Of a stretch of 64,000 nt of DNA, positions 10,001 through 22,919 are shown in pieces. How positions within the stretch are numbered: the first letter of the stretch is position 1; the number at the start of each line of letters is the position of its first letter. Under the pieces are notes generated by a model, which saw only the letters and a program-made list of their open reading frames with translations, was not told the origin of the DNA and did not search any database. Source of the stretch: Mesocentrotus franciscanus (taxonomy: Eukaryota; Echinodermata; Echinoidea; Camarodonta; Strongylocentrotidae). The stretch lies in the NCBI GenBank assembly GCA_037976565.1, contig CP137671.1:14648556-14712555 (forward strand), given 5' to 3'. Both the position numbers and the translations under genes were made by a program.

Positions 10001-11590
10001 GTAGTACCGTAAATAACCAAAGTAGATTAGTAGTAGTAGCTATTATTATAGTAGTAGTCTACTACTACTAGTAGGCCTACTGAGTAGACAAGACCTGTAA
10101 CTTCTAACTTCTAGTTCTAGTTCTACTGACTGTGTCTGTTGTTCATTTCACGAAACTTCATGGATGATGCTAGACCGAAAGCTTCAGTCTCTGATATCGA
10201 CGGTTGTTCCGCTGAGATTGCATCTGGCTCCTCTGACCGCCTCTATACATACCAGACGGTTATTTCTGTCTAGAATGATGCATGTTTTATAAAATTATAA
10301 CCCGGCAAAGCATATAATTCATCTACTTTCCAGACAGTGCCAAAATATTAACAATTAAGTCGGTACCGTACTTAAAACATTGCAATGACCGTAATTTGAG
10401 AGTTGAGACGTCCCTCTGCATCTGTTCTGTTCACTTTATTTATAAATTGCATGATGCTGATGCTGCTTCAGCTTCACCCGATACGTACCTTGTTCATTTG
10501 CGGGAGCCGGAGAGCCTTCAACCCCTGGAGCCTGGCCTGGTCACCTCCAGATGTGGAGGCAGCGTAGCGGCGGCAGCAGCCTGTGATAACTCGACTCGTT
10601 CTAAACAACGTTCTTACTCTCGCTGTTATCTCCATCATTATGAAAAGTTTAGAGGAAACAAAATTCTGACGGAATAATGGCTAGATTATTTCAAAGGTTT
10701 TTGGAAAACCTGAAGAGCTAACTTCAGCTGCGAATATAATCTGGTGCAAACGCTGAATTCATCACAAACACGGAACGGGTCGATGGTCGGCCATTTAATT
10801 GAGTTGACATTTATCAAATACCTAAACTTGTTAGACTTGGTAGAAAGTGTTTATTCCGAAATGTTCATACAGCTACCGAATTATTTAGAATATCCCTCTA
10901 TATTGGATACAAAATATAAATTATTCATTGATAAATCATGTTTCAAAATTATTTTGTATTGTTTTATTATTGAAATTAATTAAAAAATGAATTATTAACA
11001 TTATTAATTATCAAATTTAGCTGAACACAGACTAATCTTTTCAATCACTCATTGTCAATCATCAATGGATCATTCTATCCACTCCCACAAAACAGGATGA
11101 TAAATTACCTCGTGAACTTGCTTATGCCCAACAATTTTCCTCGAGTACAAAGTCTCCGCTTCCTTGTGATTTCCTTTCATACTTTAATATGAATACAATA
11201 TCAGAAATGATTCCAAAGGCTGGAATACTCCGATCAAAACTGGTTTTCAGTACTTGTTTTCACGAGGCAGTAATCAAACACCCCTTTGTTTGAGCGCAAA
11301 TAGAACAATCTTACTAATTCTTGATGTGCAAATATTCTTGCGATTGGTCAATTTCGGCAGAAAATAAAAAGTTTTTGATAATCTGTGCATGGCAAAAGTA
11401 AGTTCAACAAAAGAACAAAACACAATTACAAATAAAACGATGCATCTGCGTGCCATCACAGAGATCTCTTTGGTGCCATGTTGCCCTTTTGCAACAGTGT
11501 TTTTTTTTCTTTCTTCAATTCCTGGGCCTACATGATCGTTCAAACCGAAATAATGTATTTTTGCTTATCGAAAGGTCTATTAACACGTAC
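10001..11590. other. Intergenic, nothing recognised
   Basis: It includes a small TAG/CTA trinucleotide patch (10025-10075) and a GC-richer stretch at 10480-10620 with a 93-codon ORF of no recognisable family. No splice-supported exon. Confidence 0.45.
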
Positions 11591-11599
11591 GTATACGTA

Positions 11600-12010
11600 T
11601 ACGTCGCATGCGCGTAGCCAGGAGGGGCGGTGGGGCGGTCGCCCCCAAACAAAACAACAACAAAAATCGCCAGCCAAAACTAGAGAGAGAGAGAGAGAGA
11701 GAGGGGAGGGAGAGAGAAGAGAACAAAAATAAGAGGACGTAGGAAGAAAAAGGAGCAAACAAAGAAACATTTTTGAAAATTCAGACAAGGATTAAGAGTC
11801 GAGAACGGTACAACGAATCGTCTTCTTTCTCTAATAATTTAATGAAACATCAAAGCTTCAGCGCTTCGCGCGGGAGTGGGGGAACTTCCCCTCCTGCACC
11901 CACCCGGTACCCCTATAGTATAAGGTTCTACGGGTCAAGTTCTCATTTTCTTTTTCGGGGTGGAGGGGTGGAGAGGGTGGAGAGGGTGGAGAGGGAAGGG
12001 CGTTTCGTAG
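11600..12010. mobile_element. G-run bounded repeat element with AG microsatellite
   Basis: It starts near 'gcgtagccaggaggggcggt', continues with a C-run ('tcgccccc'), has an (AG)n run at 11681-11703, and ends near a GGAG/GTGGAG run at about 11955-11995. CGTAGCCAGG-type starts with long G/C runs recur in this window (for example 12309, 36126), suggesting a family of non-autonomous elements. The boundaries are not certain. Confidence 0.4.
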
Positions 12011-12479
12011 TGTATAGCCTTTATGTGTAAACTGCACCCTATTTAGTTTTTTCTTTTATAAATCATAATTGATTAATTTTGTTGTTGTTGTTGATTTTTT
12101 TTTTACTATCATTATTATCAGCATGAATGTTTTTGTTTTTATTTTTGTTAAACTATTTGTATAGGCCTATTCCTGGACCGTATGGAAGACTATACAATAT
12201 AATGTATTAGAATACAAATTTCCTCATTCCATTGTGTTTTAAATCCCCCCTCTAAATTACGTCTTTCTCTACTGCCTCTACTGCTACAGTTTTTCATCTA
12301 CAACACTGGCGGAGGAACCGGGGGGCTGCCTCCCCCCCCCCTCCGGTCAAAAATGTTGGGGGGCGGGAATGTCCTTCCGCCCCCGACTTTTTATGGCTAA
12401 AAACCCCTTACTTTGTGCATTTTTAAAAGAAGTGTCCTTCGATCCCTTTGGATATGTGCCCCCTTTTCTTTTAACCATA
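12011..12479. other. Low-complexity and G-run sequence
   Basis: T-rich stretches, then from about 12309 a C/G-run block ('ggcggaggaaccggggggc') that looks like the terminus of a mobile element. No gene. Confidence 0.4.
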
Positions 12480-12815
12480 AAATGTACCCCGTTTTATTAC
12501 GAGACAATATAAAAATCATTTACTAAGACAAACTTGACTTTAAAAAATCTTACTTTATGATTATTTGTATTTTTTAAATCTGGTAATATGATTTGTTGTT
12601 CAAACATTTCAATTATTACAGTTTGACAATAGTGTTTTTCTTTTCAGATGACATGTACATTTTCGACCTGAGAGGGAGCTATACTAAAATTTATCGGGAG
12701 CCCGATATTTTCAAAGTTGCTTATTCTAACATTGGGTTTCATATTATGGTAATGCAAATTTTAAAGTGCATTGTCCAATCCTGTTGAAATATTTCCAAAA
12801 CTTTGTATTACTTTA
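12480..12815. repeat. Dispersed repeat family R3, copy 1
   Basis: It matches 37885-38105: 'tacgagacaatataaa', 'catttactaagacaaact', 'caatcctgttgaaatatt' and 'gtattac' in the same order. Copy 1 carries an extra piece (about 12600-12700). Confidence 0.7.
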
Positions 12816-13251
12816 GGCTTTAGAGGGGCAGTCCACTCTGATATTAAGTTGATTTTGATAGAAGCAGAGAATTATGGAACAGGGCATTGACATTTTGAGC
12901 ATAATTCCGATTAAAATTAAGAAAGTTATGAATATTTGAAGTTGCGATCAATCAAACACAAATTGGCAACGCTGTTACGTATCTTGCGAGCTCCTCCCCA
13001 ATTTGCCCTGTACGTTAAAATTCATGTTTTGTTTGTTTGTTTTTGTTTGACGGGGGTGGGCTACTTTTGAACATCGTGTATATATTTGCATTGAGTTTTA
13101 TTTAAGTCAAATCTTGAGACATTATAAATCATGGTATTATTTTAAAGGGTTCCGGGATGAGGGACAGGGGCGCAACAGTGGACTCTACAGGTGGCGTAGT
13201 CTTTAGGAGTGAACGAGGGGGGGGGGCATTACACCCAGTCGAATGGCAGAC

Positions 13252-13291
<40 letters not shown>

Positions 13292-14984
13292 TGAAGGGGT
13301 GTGTTTGGTGCAAAGAAGATGATATGACGCTTCTCCCACTTTTTCCCAGTTGCTAGACGTTTTAGTTCGCATTCCATCCACCAAGTAAGACCATTGGCCC
13401 CAAATTATGGCAGTGCCCCTTATTTACTACACCCATGGAGGGGCGGATTCTCGGGAGGGGAGGAGGGTGTGGGGGGTCACAGGAAACTGTACCCCACTTT
13501 TTAGCTTGGCTGAAGAGGGCCATTGGGTGTTTGTTTTATAATTTATTTGCTTGTCACAATTATTTCGTAATTGCCCCTACCCCTCTTTTACGAAATTCTT
13601 GACCCGCCCACCTTAACATAATATGGCGATATACAAGTTAACTTATAAAGTGATGCAGAATTTAAATGGATTGCGCAAGACCAATCCGATCCGACACGTT
13701 ACATCTGCATGGTGACATTGCGCAATAACACTGACAACATTTATGGAGCAGATGGGGGGCATCTTGCACCCGAGACAATTCTGTGATAATTTTGAGGGTT
13801 AAGCAAGACAATTATCAAATATTTGATTAATCACCGATAACGAGGGTGCAGCTAGGTGGATACGGGAACGTCGCCCACGCTTTACGGCTCAGAAAATCAA
13901 TTAAAACCACCAAATATTTTTGATAGCAGTGGACGTCTAAAAATGAAGGACACAAGTACACATAATGTTCCTCCGGGAGCTTGCCTTCAGACAATGGACA
14001 TTTGGGCAACCGAGGTAAATTTCCTACATCTTTTTATCAATGTCTGGATACGCCACTGCGAGGTTGTATTACACATACCTCAGAAAACACTCATTATAGT
14101 GGTCTTTGTATGACGATAACACGAGGCTGAATACGGCAGCAACATATTGATGCGACATGAGAAGACTCCCCACTCCCCATAATTTTTTTATTGAATCTCT
14201 GAAAACACGCCCTTAAATCTCTGGAATTCCCATCTTGCTTTTGCGCACGCGCTGGAAAAATGCTGGTCAACTCTGCATGTCAAGCCGGTTTTACTTTTAA
14301 AGTGGTTTTTGGATCGTGTCATAAACTATTATTATCAAGTATGATTGCCGAGATTGTAACTTCATGAATGAGGAATGATCATGTCAATGATAAGAAATTA
14401 CGACTATCGAGATTGAGATTTTAAGAGCAGAGGCGAAATTGAAACATTCAATCAACAGCCCGGTGACATTCCAGTGGGAATGCATTTTGAAGTACGTTGG
14501 CAGATTTGAGAATCATTGATAAGGTATGAATACTATTTGTCAAGAAATACTTTCATGTATCCACGAGTCTGGCCTTTTCTTTGTCAAGACATAAATGATC
14601 AAGATGAGACTGCATCTCTGTTCATGTTGTTTATATATCATTTGACTTTGGATGGCATACTTTATTTTGTTTTAGTTTTTATATTGTTTTTCATTTCATT
14701 GCGGCAATTCTCATACATAATGATAACATATTCGTGTACAAGCCCGTTACTATATAGGATTTAAGTGGTAAAGTGGGGGGGGGGGTGCAGACATTATGTA
14801 AGGAGGACCCTCTCGTGGACGCGAAGCGCCAGAGCGGAGCGAGGGTGTGGAGGGGGGGCCCTCCCAGGGTAGGGAAATTTCAGCATTTTTCTGTCTTTGA
14901 GATTCAAGGTTTAGGTACGATTTTCAACAGCAAAACGGTACGCTTTATGTCGAATGAATCTTACGCGAAGCCATCATTACTGAA
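12816..14984. repeat. 2.44 kb tandem array, unit 1 (shorter)
   Basis: It shares the full order of blocks with units 2 and 3. It lacks about 100 bases found at about 16067-16167 and one of two copies of a roughly 180-base internal segment (15230-15370 and 15390-15540). It has an (AG)n run at 13254-13287. The first 200 bases are more diverged than the rest. Small ORFs repeated in every unit (13856 and 14516 here) are explained by duplication. Confidence 0.9.
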
Positions 14985-15578
14985 GGGGCAGTTCATACTG
15001 ATATTAAGTTGATTTTTTTAGAAGCAGAGAATTAAGGAACAGGGCAGTGAAAGTTTGAGCAAAAGTTCAGATTAAAGATAAGAAAATTATGAATATTTGA
15101 AGTTGTGATCAATCAAACACAAATTGGCAACGCTGTGACGCATCTTGCGAGCTCCTACATTAAAATTCATGTTTTGTTTGTTTGTTGTTGTTGTTTTTGT
15201 TGTTGTTTCTTGTTTGGGGGGTAGGGCTACTTTTGAACATCGTGTATATTTGCATTGAGTTTTATTTTTGTCAAATCTTGAGACATTATAAATCATGGTA
15301 TTATTGTAAAGGGTTCCGGGATGAGGGAGAGGGGCGCAACAGGGGATTCTACAGGTGGCGTAGTCTTTAGGAGTGAACGGGGGGGGGCTACTTTTGAACA
15401 TCGTGTATATATTTGCATTGAGTTTTATTTAAGTCAAATCTTGAGACATTATAAATCATGGTATTATTTTAAAGGGTTCCGGGATGAGGGACAGGGGCGC
15501 AACAGTGGACTCTACAGGTGGCGTAGTCTTTAGGAGTGAACGAGGGGGGGGGGCATTACACCCAGTCGAATGGCAGAC

Positions 15579-15632
<54 letters not shown>

Positions 15633-17419
15633 TGAAGGGGTGTGTTTGGTGCAAAGAAGATGATATGACGCTTCTCCCACTTTTTCCCAGTTGCTAGACG
15701 TTTTAGTTCGCATTCCATCCACCAAGTAAGACCATTGGCCCCAAATTATGGCAGTGCCCCTTATTTACTACACCCATGGAGGGGCGGATTCTCGGGAGGG
15801 GAGGAGGGTGTGGGGGGTCACAGGAAACTGTACCCCACTTTTTAGCTTGGCTGAAGAGGGCCATTGGGTGTTTGTTTTATAATTTATTTGCTTGTCACAA
15901 TTATTTCGTAATTGCCCCTACCCTCTTTACGAAATTCTTGACCCGCCCACCTTAACATAATATGGCGATATACAAGTTAACTTATAAAGTGATGCAGAAT
16001 TTAAATGGATTGCGCAAGACCAATCCGATCCGACACGTTACATCTGCATGGTGACATTGCGCAATACTTATTGAACATGCATGAGAACAGGATAATTATG
16101 TGCTGACACATTCTATTAATTGTTGAAGATGAATGTTAGAACGGATGTGGTATCTTCCGCAAAATAACACTGACAACATTTATGGAGCAGATGGGGGGGG
16201 GGGCATCTTGCACCCGAGACAATTCTGTGATAATTTTGAGGGTTAAGCAAGACAATTATCAAATATTTGATTAATCACCGATAACGAGGGTGCAGCTAGG
16301 GTGGATACGGGAACGTCGCCCACGCTTTACGGCTCAGAAAATCAATTAAAACCACCAAATATTTTTGATAGCAGTGGACGTCTAAAAATGAAGGACACAA
16401 GTACACATAATGTTCCTCCGGGAGCTTGCCTTCAGACAATGGACATTTGGGCAACCGAGGTAAATTTCCTACATCTTTTTATCAATGTCTGGATACGCCA
16501 CTGCGAGGTTGTATTACACATACCTCAGGAAAACACTCATTATAGTGGTCTTTGTATGACGATAACACGAGGCTGAATACGGCAGCAACATATTGATGCG
16601 ACATGAGAAGACTCCCCCCCCCCCCATAATTTTTTTTATTGAATCTCTGAAAACACGCCCTTAAATCTCTGGAATTCCCATCTTGCTTTTGCGCACGCGC
16701 TGGAAAAATGCTGGTCAACTCTGCATGTCAAGCCGGTTTTACTTTTAAAGTGGTTTTTGGATCGTGTCATAAACTATTATTATCAAGTATGATTGCCGAG
16801 ATTGTAACTTCATGAATGAGGAATGATCATGTCAATGATAAGAAATTACGACTATCGAGATTGAGATTTTAAGAGCAGAGGCGAAATTGAAACATTCAAT
16901 CAACAGCCCGGTGACATTCCAGTGGGAATGCATTTTGAAGTACGTTGGCAGATTTGAGAATCATTGATAAGGTATGAATACTATTTGTCAAGAAATACTT
17001 TCATGTATCCACGAGTCTGGCCTTTTCTTTGTCAAGACATAAATGATCAAGATGAGACTGCATCTCTGTTCATGTTGTTTATATATCATTTGACTTTGGA
17101 TGGCATACTTTATTTTGTTTTAGTTTTTATATTGTTTTTCATTTCATTGCGGCAATTCTCATACATAATGATAACATATTCGTGTACAAGCCCGTTACTA
17201 TATAGGATTTAAGTGGTAAAGTGGGGGGCAGACATTATGTAAGGAGGACCCTCTCGTGGACGCGAAGCGCCAGAGCGGAGCGAGGGTGTGGGGGGGGCCT
17301 CCCTCCCAGGGTAGGGAAATTTCAGCATTTTTCTGTCTTTGAGATTCAAGGTTTAGGTACGATTTTCAACAGCAAAACGGTACGCTTTATGTCGAATGAA
17401 TCTTACGCGAAGCCATCAT
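14985..17419. repeat. 2.44 kb tandem array, unit 2
   Basis: Near-identical to unit 3 over its whole length (offset about 2435 bases). The internal order is: block starting 'ggggcagttcatactgata', GTT-rich run, two copies of a roughly 180-base segment, G-run, (AG)n at about 15582-15629, GC-rich stretch, AT-rich stretch, then a block starting 'cgcgaagcgccagagcgg'. No conserved protein domain. Confidence 0.95.
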
Positions 17420-18024
17420 TACTGAAGGGGCAGTTCATACTGATATTAAGTTGATTTTTTTAGAAGCAGAGAATTAAGGAACAGGGCAGTGAAAGTTTGA
17501 GCAAAAGTTCAGATTAAAGATAAGAAAATTATGAATATTTGAAGTTGTGATCAATCAAACACAAATTGGCAACGCTGTGACGCATCTTGCGAGCTCCTAC
17601 ATTAAAATTCATGTTTTGTTTGTTTGTTGTTGTTGTTTTGTTGTTGTTTCTTGTTTGGGGGGTAGGGCTACTTTTGAACATCGTGTATATTTGCATTGAG
17701 TTTTATTTTTGTCAAATCTTGAGACATTATAAATCATGGTATTATTGTAAAGGGTTCCGGGATGAGGGAGAGGGGCGCAACAGGGATTCTACAGGTGGCG
17801 TAGTCTTTAGGAGTGAACGGGGGTGGGCTACTTTTGAACATCGTGTATATATTTGCATTGAGTTTTATTTAAGTCAAATCTTGAGACATTATAAATCATG
17901 GTATTATTTTAAAGGGTTCCGGGATGAGGGACAGGGGCGCAACAGTGGACTCTACAGGTGGCGTAGTCTTTAGGAGTGAACGAGGGGGGGGGGGCATTAC
18001 ACCCAGTCGAATGGCAGACGCAAA

Positions 18025-18061
<37 letters not shown>

Positions 18062-19854
18062 AAGTGAAGGGGTGTGTTTGGTGCAAAGAAGATGATATGA
18101 CGCTTCTCCCACTTTTTCCCAGTTGCTAGACGTTTTAGTTCGCATTCCATCCACCAAGTAAGACCATTGGCCCCAAATTATGGCAGTGCCCCTTATTTAC
18201 TACACCCATGGAGGGGCGGATTCTCGGGAGGGGAGGAGGGTGTGGGGGGTCACAGGAAACTGTACCCCACTTTTTAGCTTGGCTGAAGAGGGCCATTGGG
18301 TGTTTGTTTTATAATTTATTTGCTTGTCACAATTATTTCGTAATTGCCCCTACCCTCTTTTACGAAATTCTTGACCCGCCCACCTTAACATAATATGGCG
18401 ATATACAAGTTAACTTATAAAGTGATGCAGAATTTAAATGGATTGCGCAAGACCAATCCGATCCGACACGTTACATCTGCATGGTGACATTGCGCAATAC
18501 TTATTGAACATGCATGAGAACAGGATAATTATGTGCTGACACATTCTATTAATTGTTGAAGATGAATGTTAGAACGGATGTGGTATCTTCCGCAAAATAA
18601 CACTGACAACATTTATGGAGCAGATGGGGGGGGGGGCATCTTGCACCCGAGACAATTCTGTGATAATTTTGAGGGTTAAGCAAGACAATTATCAAATATT
18701 TGATTAATCACCGATAACGAGGGTGCAGCTAGGGTGGATACGGGAACGTCGCCCACGCTTTACGGCTCAGAAAATCAATTAAAACCACCAAATATTTTTG
18801 ATAGCAGTGGACGTCTAAAAATGAAGGACACAAGTACACATAATGTTCCTCCGGGAGCTTGCCTTCAGACAATGGACATTTGGGCAACCGAGGTAAATTT
18901 CCTACATCTTTTTATCAATGTCTGGATACGCCACTGCGAGGTTGTATTACACATACCTCAGGAAAACACTCATTATAGTGGTCTTTGTATGACGATAACA
19001 CGAGGCTGAATACGGCAGCAACATATTGATGCGACATGAGAAGACTCCCCCACTCCCCCATAATTTTTTTATTGAATCTCTGAAAACACGCCCTTAAATC
19101 TCTGGAATTTATCTTGCTTTTGCGCACGCGCTGGAAAAATGCTGGTCAACTCTGCATGTCAAGCCGGTTTTACTTTTAAAGTGGTTTTTGGATCGTGTCA
19201 TAAACTATTATTATCAAGTATGATTGCCGAGATTGTAACTTCATGAATGAGGAATGATCATGTCAATGATAAGAAATTACGACTATCGAGATTGAGATTT
19301 TAAGAGCAGAGGCGAAATTGAAACATTCAATCAACAGCCCGGTGACATTCCAGTGGGAATGCATTTTGAAGTACGTTGGCAGATTTGAGAATCATTGATA
19401 AGGTATGAATACTATTTGTCAAGAAATACTTTCATGTATCCACGAGTCTGGCCTTTTCTTTGTCAAGACATAAATGATCAAGATGAGACTGCATCTCTGT
19501 TCATGTTGTTTATATATCATTTGACTTTGGATGGCATACTTTATTTTGTTTTAGTTTTTATATTGTTTTTCATTTCATTGCGGCAATTCTCATACATAAT
19601 GATAACATATTCGTGTACAAGCCCGTTACTATATAGGATTTAAGTGGTGAAGTGGGGGGTGACATTATGTAAGGAGGACCTCTCGTGGACGCGAAGCGCC
19701 AGAGCGGAGCGAGGGTGTGGGAGGGGGCTCCTCCCAGGGTAGGGAAATTTCAGCATTTTTCTGTCTTTGAGATTCAAGGTTTAGGTACGATTTTCAACAG
19801 CAAAACGGTACGCTTTATGTCGAATGAATCTTACGCGAAGCCATCATTACTGAA
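17420..19854. repeat. 2.44 kb tandem array, unit 3
   Basis: It differs from unit 2 mainly in homopolymer and (AG)n lengths (18026-18061 here) and a few small indels, implying recent amplification. Confidence 0.95.
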
Positions 19855-20290
19855 GGGGCAGTTCATACTGATATTAAGTTGATTTTTTTTTTTAGAAGCA
19901 GAGAATTAAGGAACAGGGCAGTGAAAGTTTGAGCAAAAGTTCAGATTAAAGATAAGAAAATTATGAATATTTGAAGTTGTGATCAATCAAACACAAATTG
20001 GCAACGCTGTTACGTATCTTGCGAGCTCCTCATTAAAATTCATGTTTTGTTTGTTTGTTGTTGTTGTTTTTGTTGTTGTTTTTGTTTGGGGGTGGGCTAC
20101 TTTTGAACATCGTGTATATTTGCATTGAGTTTTGTTTTTGTCAAATCTTGAGACATTATAAATCATGGTATAATTGTAAAGGGTTCCGGGATGAGGGAGA
20201 GGGGCGCAACAGGGGATTCTATAGGTGGCGTAGTCTTTAGGAGTGAACGGGGGTCACAGGAAACTGTACCCCACTTTTTAGCTTGGCTGA
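19855..20290. repeat. 2.44 kb tandem array, truncated unit 4
   Basis: It follows the unit through the first copy of the roughly 180-base segment, then joins 'gggtcacaggaaactgtacc' directly, skipping the second segment, the AG run and the GC-rich start. Confidence 0.9.
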
Positions 20291-21135
20291 ACTAAACTCA
20301 ACCACCTCTTCTATTTTAGCTATACTGGATTGACAGTCTCTAATAATATGAGTTGAGAGGCTCACTCATGCACTAAGAAACATTTTCGTCTTAGATCAGT
20401 AACACTACATTTTTTGTAATGCTTTTAGTCTCATCAATCTAAACATGAGCGTCCCACATTAATATAATATTGCAATATATTATGTTCACTAAGTGATGCA
20501 GAATGTAACGGATTGCGCAAGTTCAAACCGACACGTCACATCTTCATGGTGACATTGCGCAATACTTATTGAACATGCATGAGAACAGGATATGAATTGC
20601 CAAAGACCTATACAGTGCTGACACATTCGATTAATTGTTGAAGATGAATGTTCACATTCGATTAATTGTTGAAGATGAATGTTAGAACGGAAAGCGGTAT
20701 TATCCGCAAAATAACACTATATAACAACATATATGGAGCAGATTCTGTGATAGTTTTTGAGTGTTAAGCAAGACGATCTCAAATATTTGATTAATCACGG
20801 AAACGAGGGTGCAGGGTGGATTCGGGTACGCCGCCCACGTTTTAAGAGCAGAGGCGAAATTGAAAACATGTAATAAACAGCCCGGCGACATTGCAGTGGG
20901 AATGCATTTTAAACCAGTCTACGTTGGCAGATTTTAGAATCCTTGATAAGGTATGAATGCTGTATGTTAAGAAATACTTTCATGTATCCACGAGTCTGGC
21001 CTCTTCTTTGACAAGACATAAATGATCAAGATGAGACTGCATCTCTGTTCATGTTGTTCATGATATCATTTTGACTTTGGATGGCATACTTTATTTTGTT
21101 TTAGTTTTTATATTTTTTTCATTTCATTACGGCAA
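20291..21135. repeat. Diverged, deleted relative of the 2.44 kb unit
   Basis: Blocks of the unit recur in order but with many substitutions and deletions: 'tggtgacattgcgcaatact', 'aacatgcatgagaacagg', 'tttcatgtatccacgagtct' and the end near 21130. A 20-base block around 'attcgattaattgttgaag' is locally duplicated (20625-20680). It looks like the older copy from which the homogeneous array grew, or a neighbouring ancient insertion. Confidence 0.75.
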
Positions 21136-21284
21136 TTTCATATATGATAAAAAATAAAAAATGTTGTGCCTTTTTTTTTCTTTTTTTCTTTCTTCTCAAT
21201 AAAATGGACTGAATAGTTTTAACCAAATCATGGCTCACCGCTGCGAGATAAGCGCTGGCTTTGTCTGGAATAAGCACAGTGCCA

Positions 21285-21720
21285 CGAATGCATAGTTGCA
21301 TGGTTGTAGGGTTGTTCAGTTTCCTAAGCTGTGATTGGATAAAACTATACTTCCATTCGATGAATAGTTGCATAGTTGCACGTTGTATGGCTGTACAGTT
21401 TCCTGTGTTCTGATGGGATAAAACTATACATCCATTCAATGGATTTATAGTTGTATAGTTGTACATATTTATGGCACTTCGGCCCGCACGCTGGAAACTA
21501 TACAGGCGTTCATGAGTGCTTCGATGGATGTATAATTGCATAATTATATAGTTGTATAGTTTCCAGCGTTCTGATTGGTTAAAACTATTCATCCATTTGA
21601 TGGATGTATAGTTATACAGAAGTACAGAACAATAGCCTATACGGCCCGCCATACACGCTGAAAACTATAACATTGGTTCAAGAGCGCTTCGATGGATGTA
21701 CATGTATTATAGTTATATCA
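21285..21720. repeat. ATAGTTGTATAG-type tandem/inverted repeat cluster
   Basis: Several diverged copies of a unit containing 'gttctgattgg', 'actatacatccatt' and 'gatggatgtatag', partly inverted relative to each other, with a spacing of about 165 bases between two 'gcccgc...cgctg' blocks. A separate monomer is at about 22715-22825. It creates a spurious 177-codon minus-strand ORF (21119-21652). Confidence 0.75.
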
Positions 21721-21962
21721 GGAAGATGAGTTTCATTAAATTATTAGAGGAAGAAGCCGATTCGTTGTACCCTTCTCGGCTCTTATCATCTTCCTGGTTA
21801 TATCGACTGCTACGAGAGGACTAGCTGTTTTTATACACTCAAGGGATAGTTGAATCCCCTGCTATCACCCCGAGGCGCGCCGAGGGGTGATAGCAGGGGA
21901 TTCAACTATCCCGCGAGCCAGTATAGAAACAGCTAGTCCTCGAGTATTAAAGCAGTCGAGTA
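21712..21962. repeat. Two adjacent long palindromes
   Basis: The first hairpin pairs about 21712-21728 ('atatcaggaagatga') with 21787-21802. The second is larger. Its perfect 29-base inner arms are at 21843-21871 and 21884-21912 around a centre containing GGCGCGCC. Its outer arms, 'gaggactagctgttt' at 21816-21836 and the complement at 21921-21941, have one mismatch, and the pairing extends weakly to 'tcgactgct' and 'agcagtcga'. A cruciform could form. Confidence 0.9.
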
Positions 21963-22740
21963 TGACTTTTATATGCCGAATTAAAACAAAAATCTACCAA
22001 GAATTCTTACCTTAGCCTTTTAGTGAGTAAAAATTTGTTAAAACATCACAGAAAATCTGAAACACTGTCCGTTAATCTTCGCTTAAAGGGATCCGGTAAC
22101 TTTGTCTCAGATTCTGAAACAAAATCCTGGATTTAGCTCATGCTGCAATGATAATTATAAACCTTTAGGTCAGTCAGGAACCCCATGACTTTTACAAGCC
22201 GATCGCCTGTCTGATTATCAAGATATTTATGATTGGAAATCGAAACCAAATTTTGCGTTTTCCTAACGGTTTTCATAACACTACAGTCTATTGGGGAAAA
22301 CGAGTATGGTAAAAACGGTCACTCTAAGATGAGGCACTTCTTGATCATTTTGAAGCGCGATTTTTTTTTAAGGCTTCAATATTACACTATATCACAGACA
22401 CTGATAACACGTATGGTCGTGCATCTCAGATTTAACATTGTTAAACGATGACTTTAATCTTCGAGTGAAAGTTTCAATCATTTGGGAATCGCAGACAAAG
22501 AGCACTGTATGGCGTCCGTGCTCGCACGTAGACAATTTTAACACGCAAACCAATGGGGATCGCAGTAAACCAATGGGAATCGCAGGATAATGAGGATTTT
22601 AGGGTAGAAACTTTTAACTAGGCCCTGTGGGCTATTGCTATGCCCTGTGAGTTGGGCATGGCTTGAAATCACGACTCCAATTTCGACCAATCAGATGGCT
22701 AGATTTCTTAAGTGAGGTATATAAAGCTGTATAGTTGTAT
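21912..22740. repeat. Dispersed repeat family R4, copy 1 (with insertion)
   Basis: It matches 60305-60745: 'gccagtatagaaacagc', 'atctaccaagaattcttacc', 'aacatcacagaaaatctga', 'accaatggggatcgcag' and 'cgaccaatcagatggctaga' in order. Copy 1 has about 380 extra bases (22082-22463) relative to copy 2. Confidence 0.85.
22082..22453. mobile_element. Possible insertion inside R4 with 10-bp direct repeats
   Basis: This segment is absent from the other R4 copy. It is flanked by TTAATCTTCG at 22072-22081 and again at 22454-22463, as a target-site duplication would be. No terminal inverted repeat, poly(A) tail or coding sequence is evident, so the type of element is unknown. Confidence 0.4.
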
Positions 22741-22919
22741 GTTTGCATAGTTTCCTACGTTCTGATTGGTTAAATCTATACATCTATTCGATGGCTGCGT
22801 AGTTGTCTAGTTGTACAGGCCCGTTGTAATCAGCATGCCATTCATGTCGTTCTTGCATTGTTTCAAAGTTGAATGTCAAAGTACAATAGAGATTTTCTTA
22901 AATGCGCTTCATGAAAACT

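Noticed and set aside
10396..10677. 93-codon ORF in a GC-richer patch
   Set aside because: No homology that I recognise, no convincing start or splice context.
13856..19643. Repeated 82- and 91-codon ORFs, three copies each, apparently conserved
   Set aside because: Their identity is fully explained by the tandem 2.44 kb duplication; non-coding parts are equally conserved, and unit 1 has a frameshift in one.
21119..21652. 177-codon minus-strand ORF
   Set aside because: It is produced by the ATAGTTGTATAG-type repeat cluster; the translation simply repeats the same phrases and has no recognised domain.
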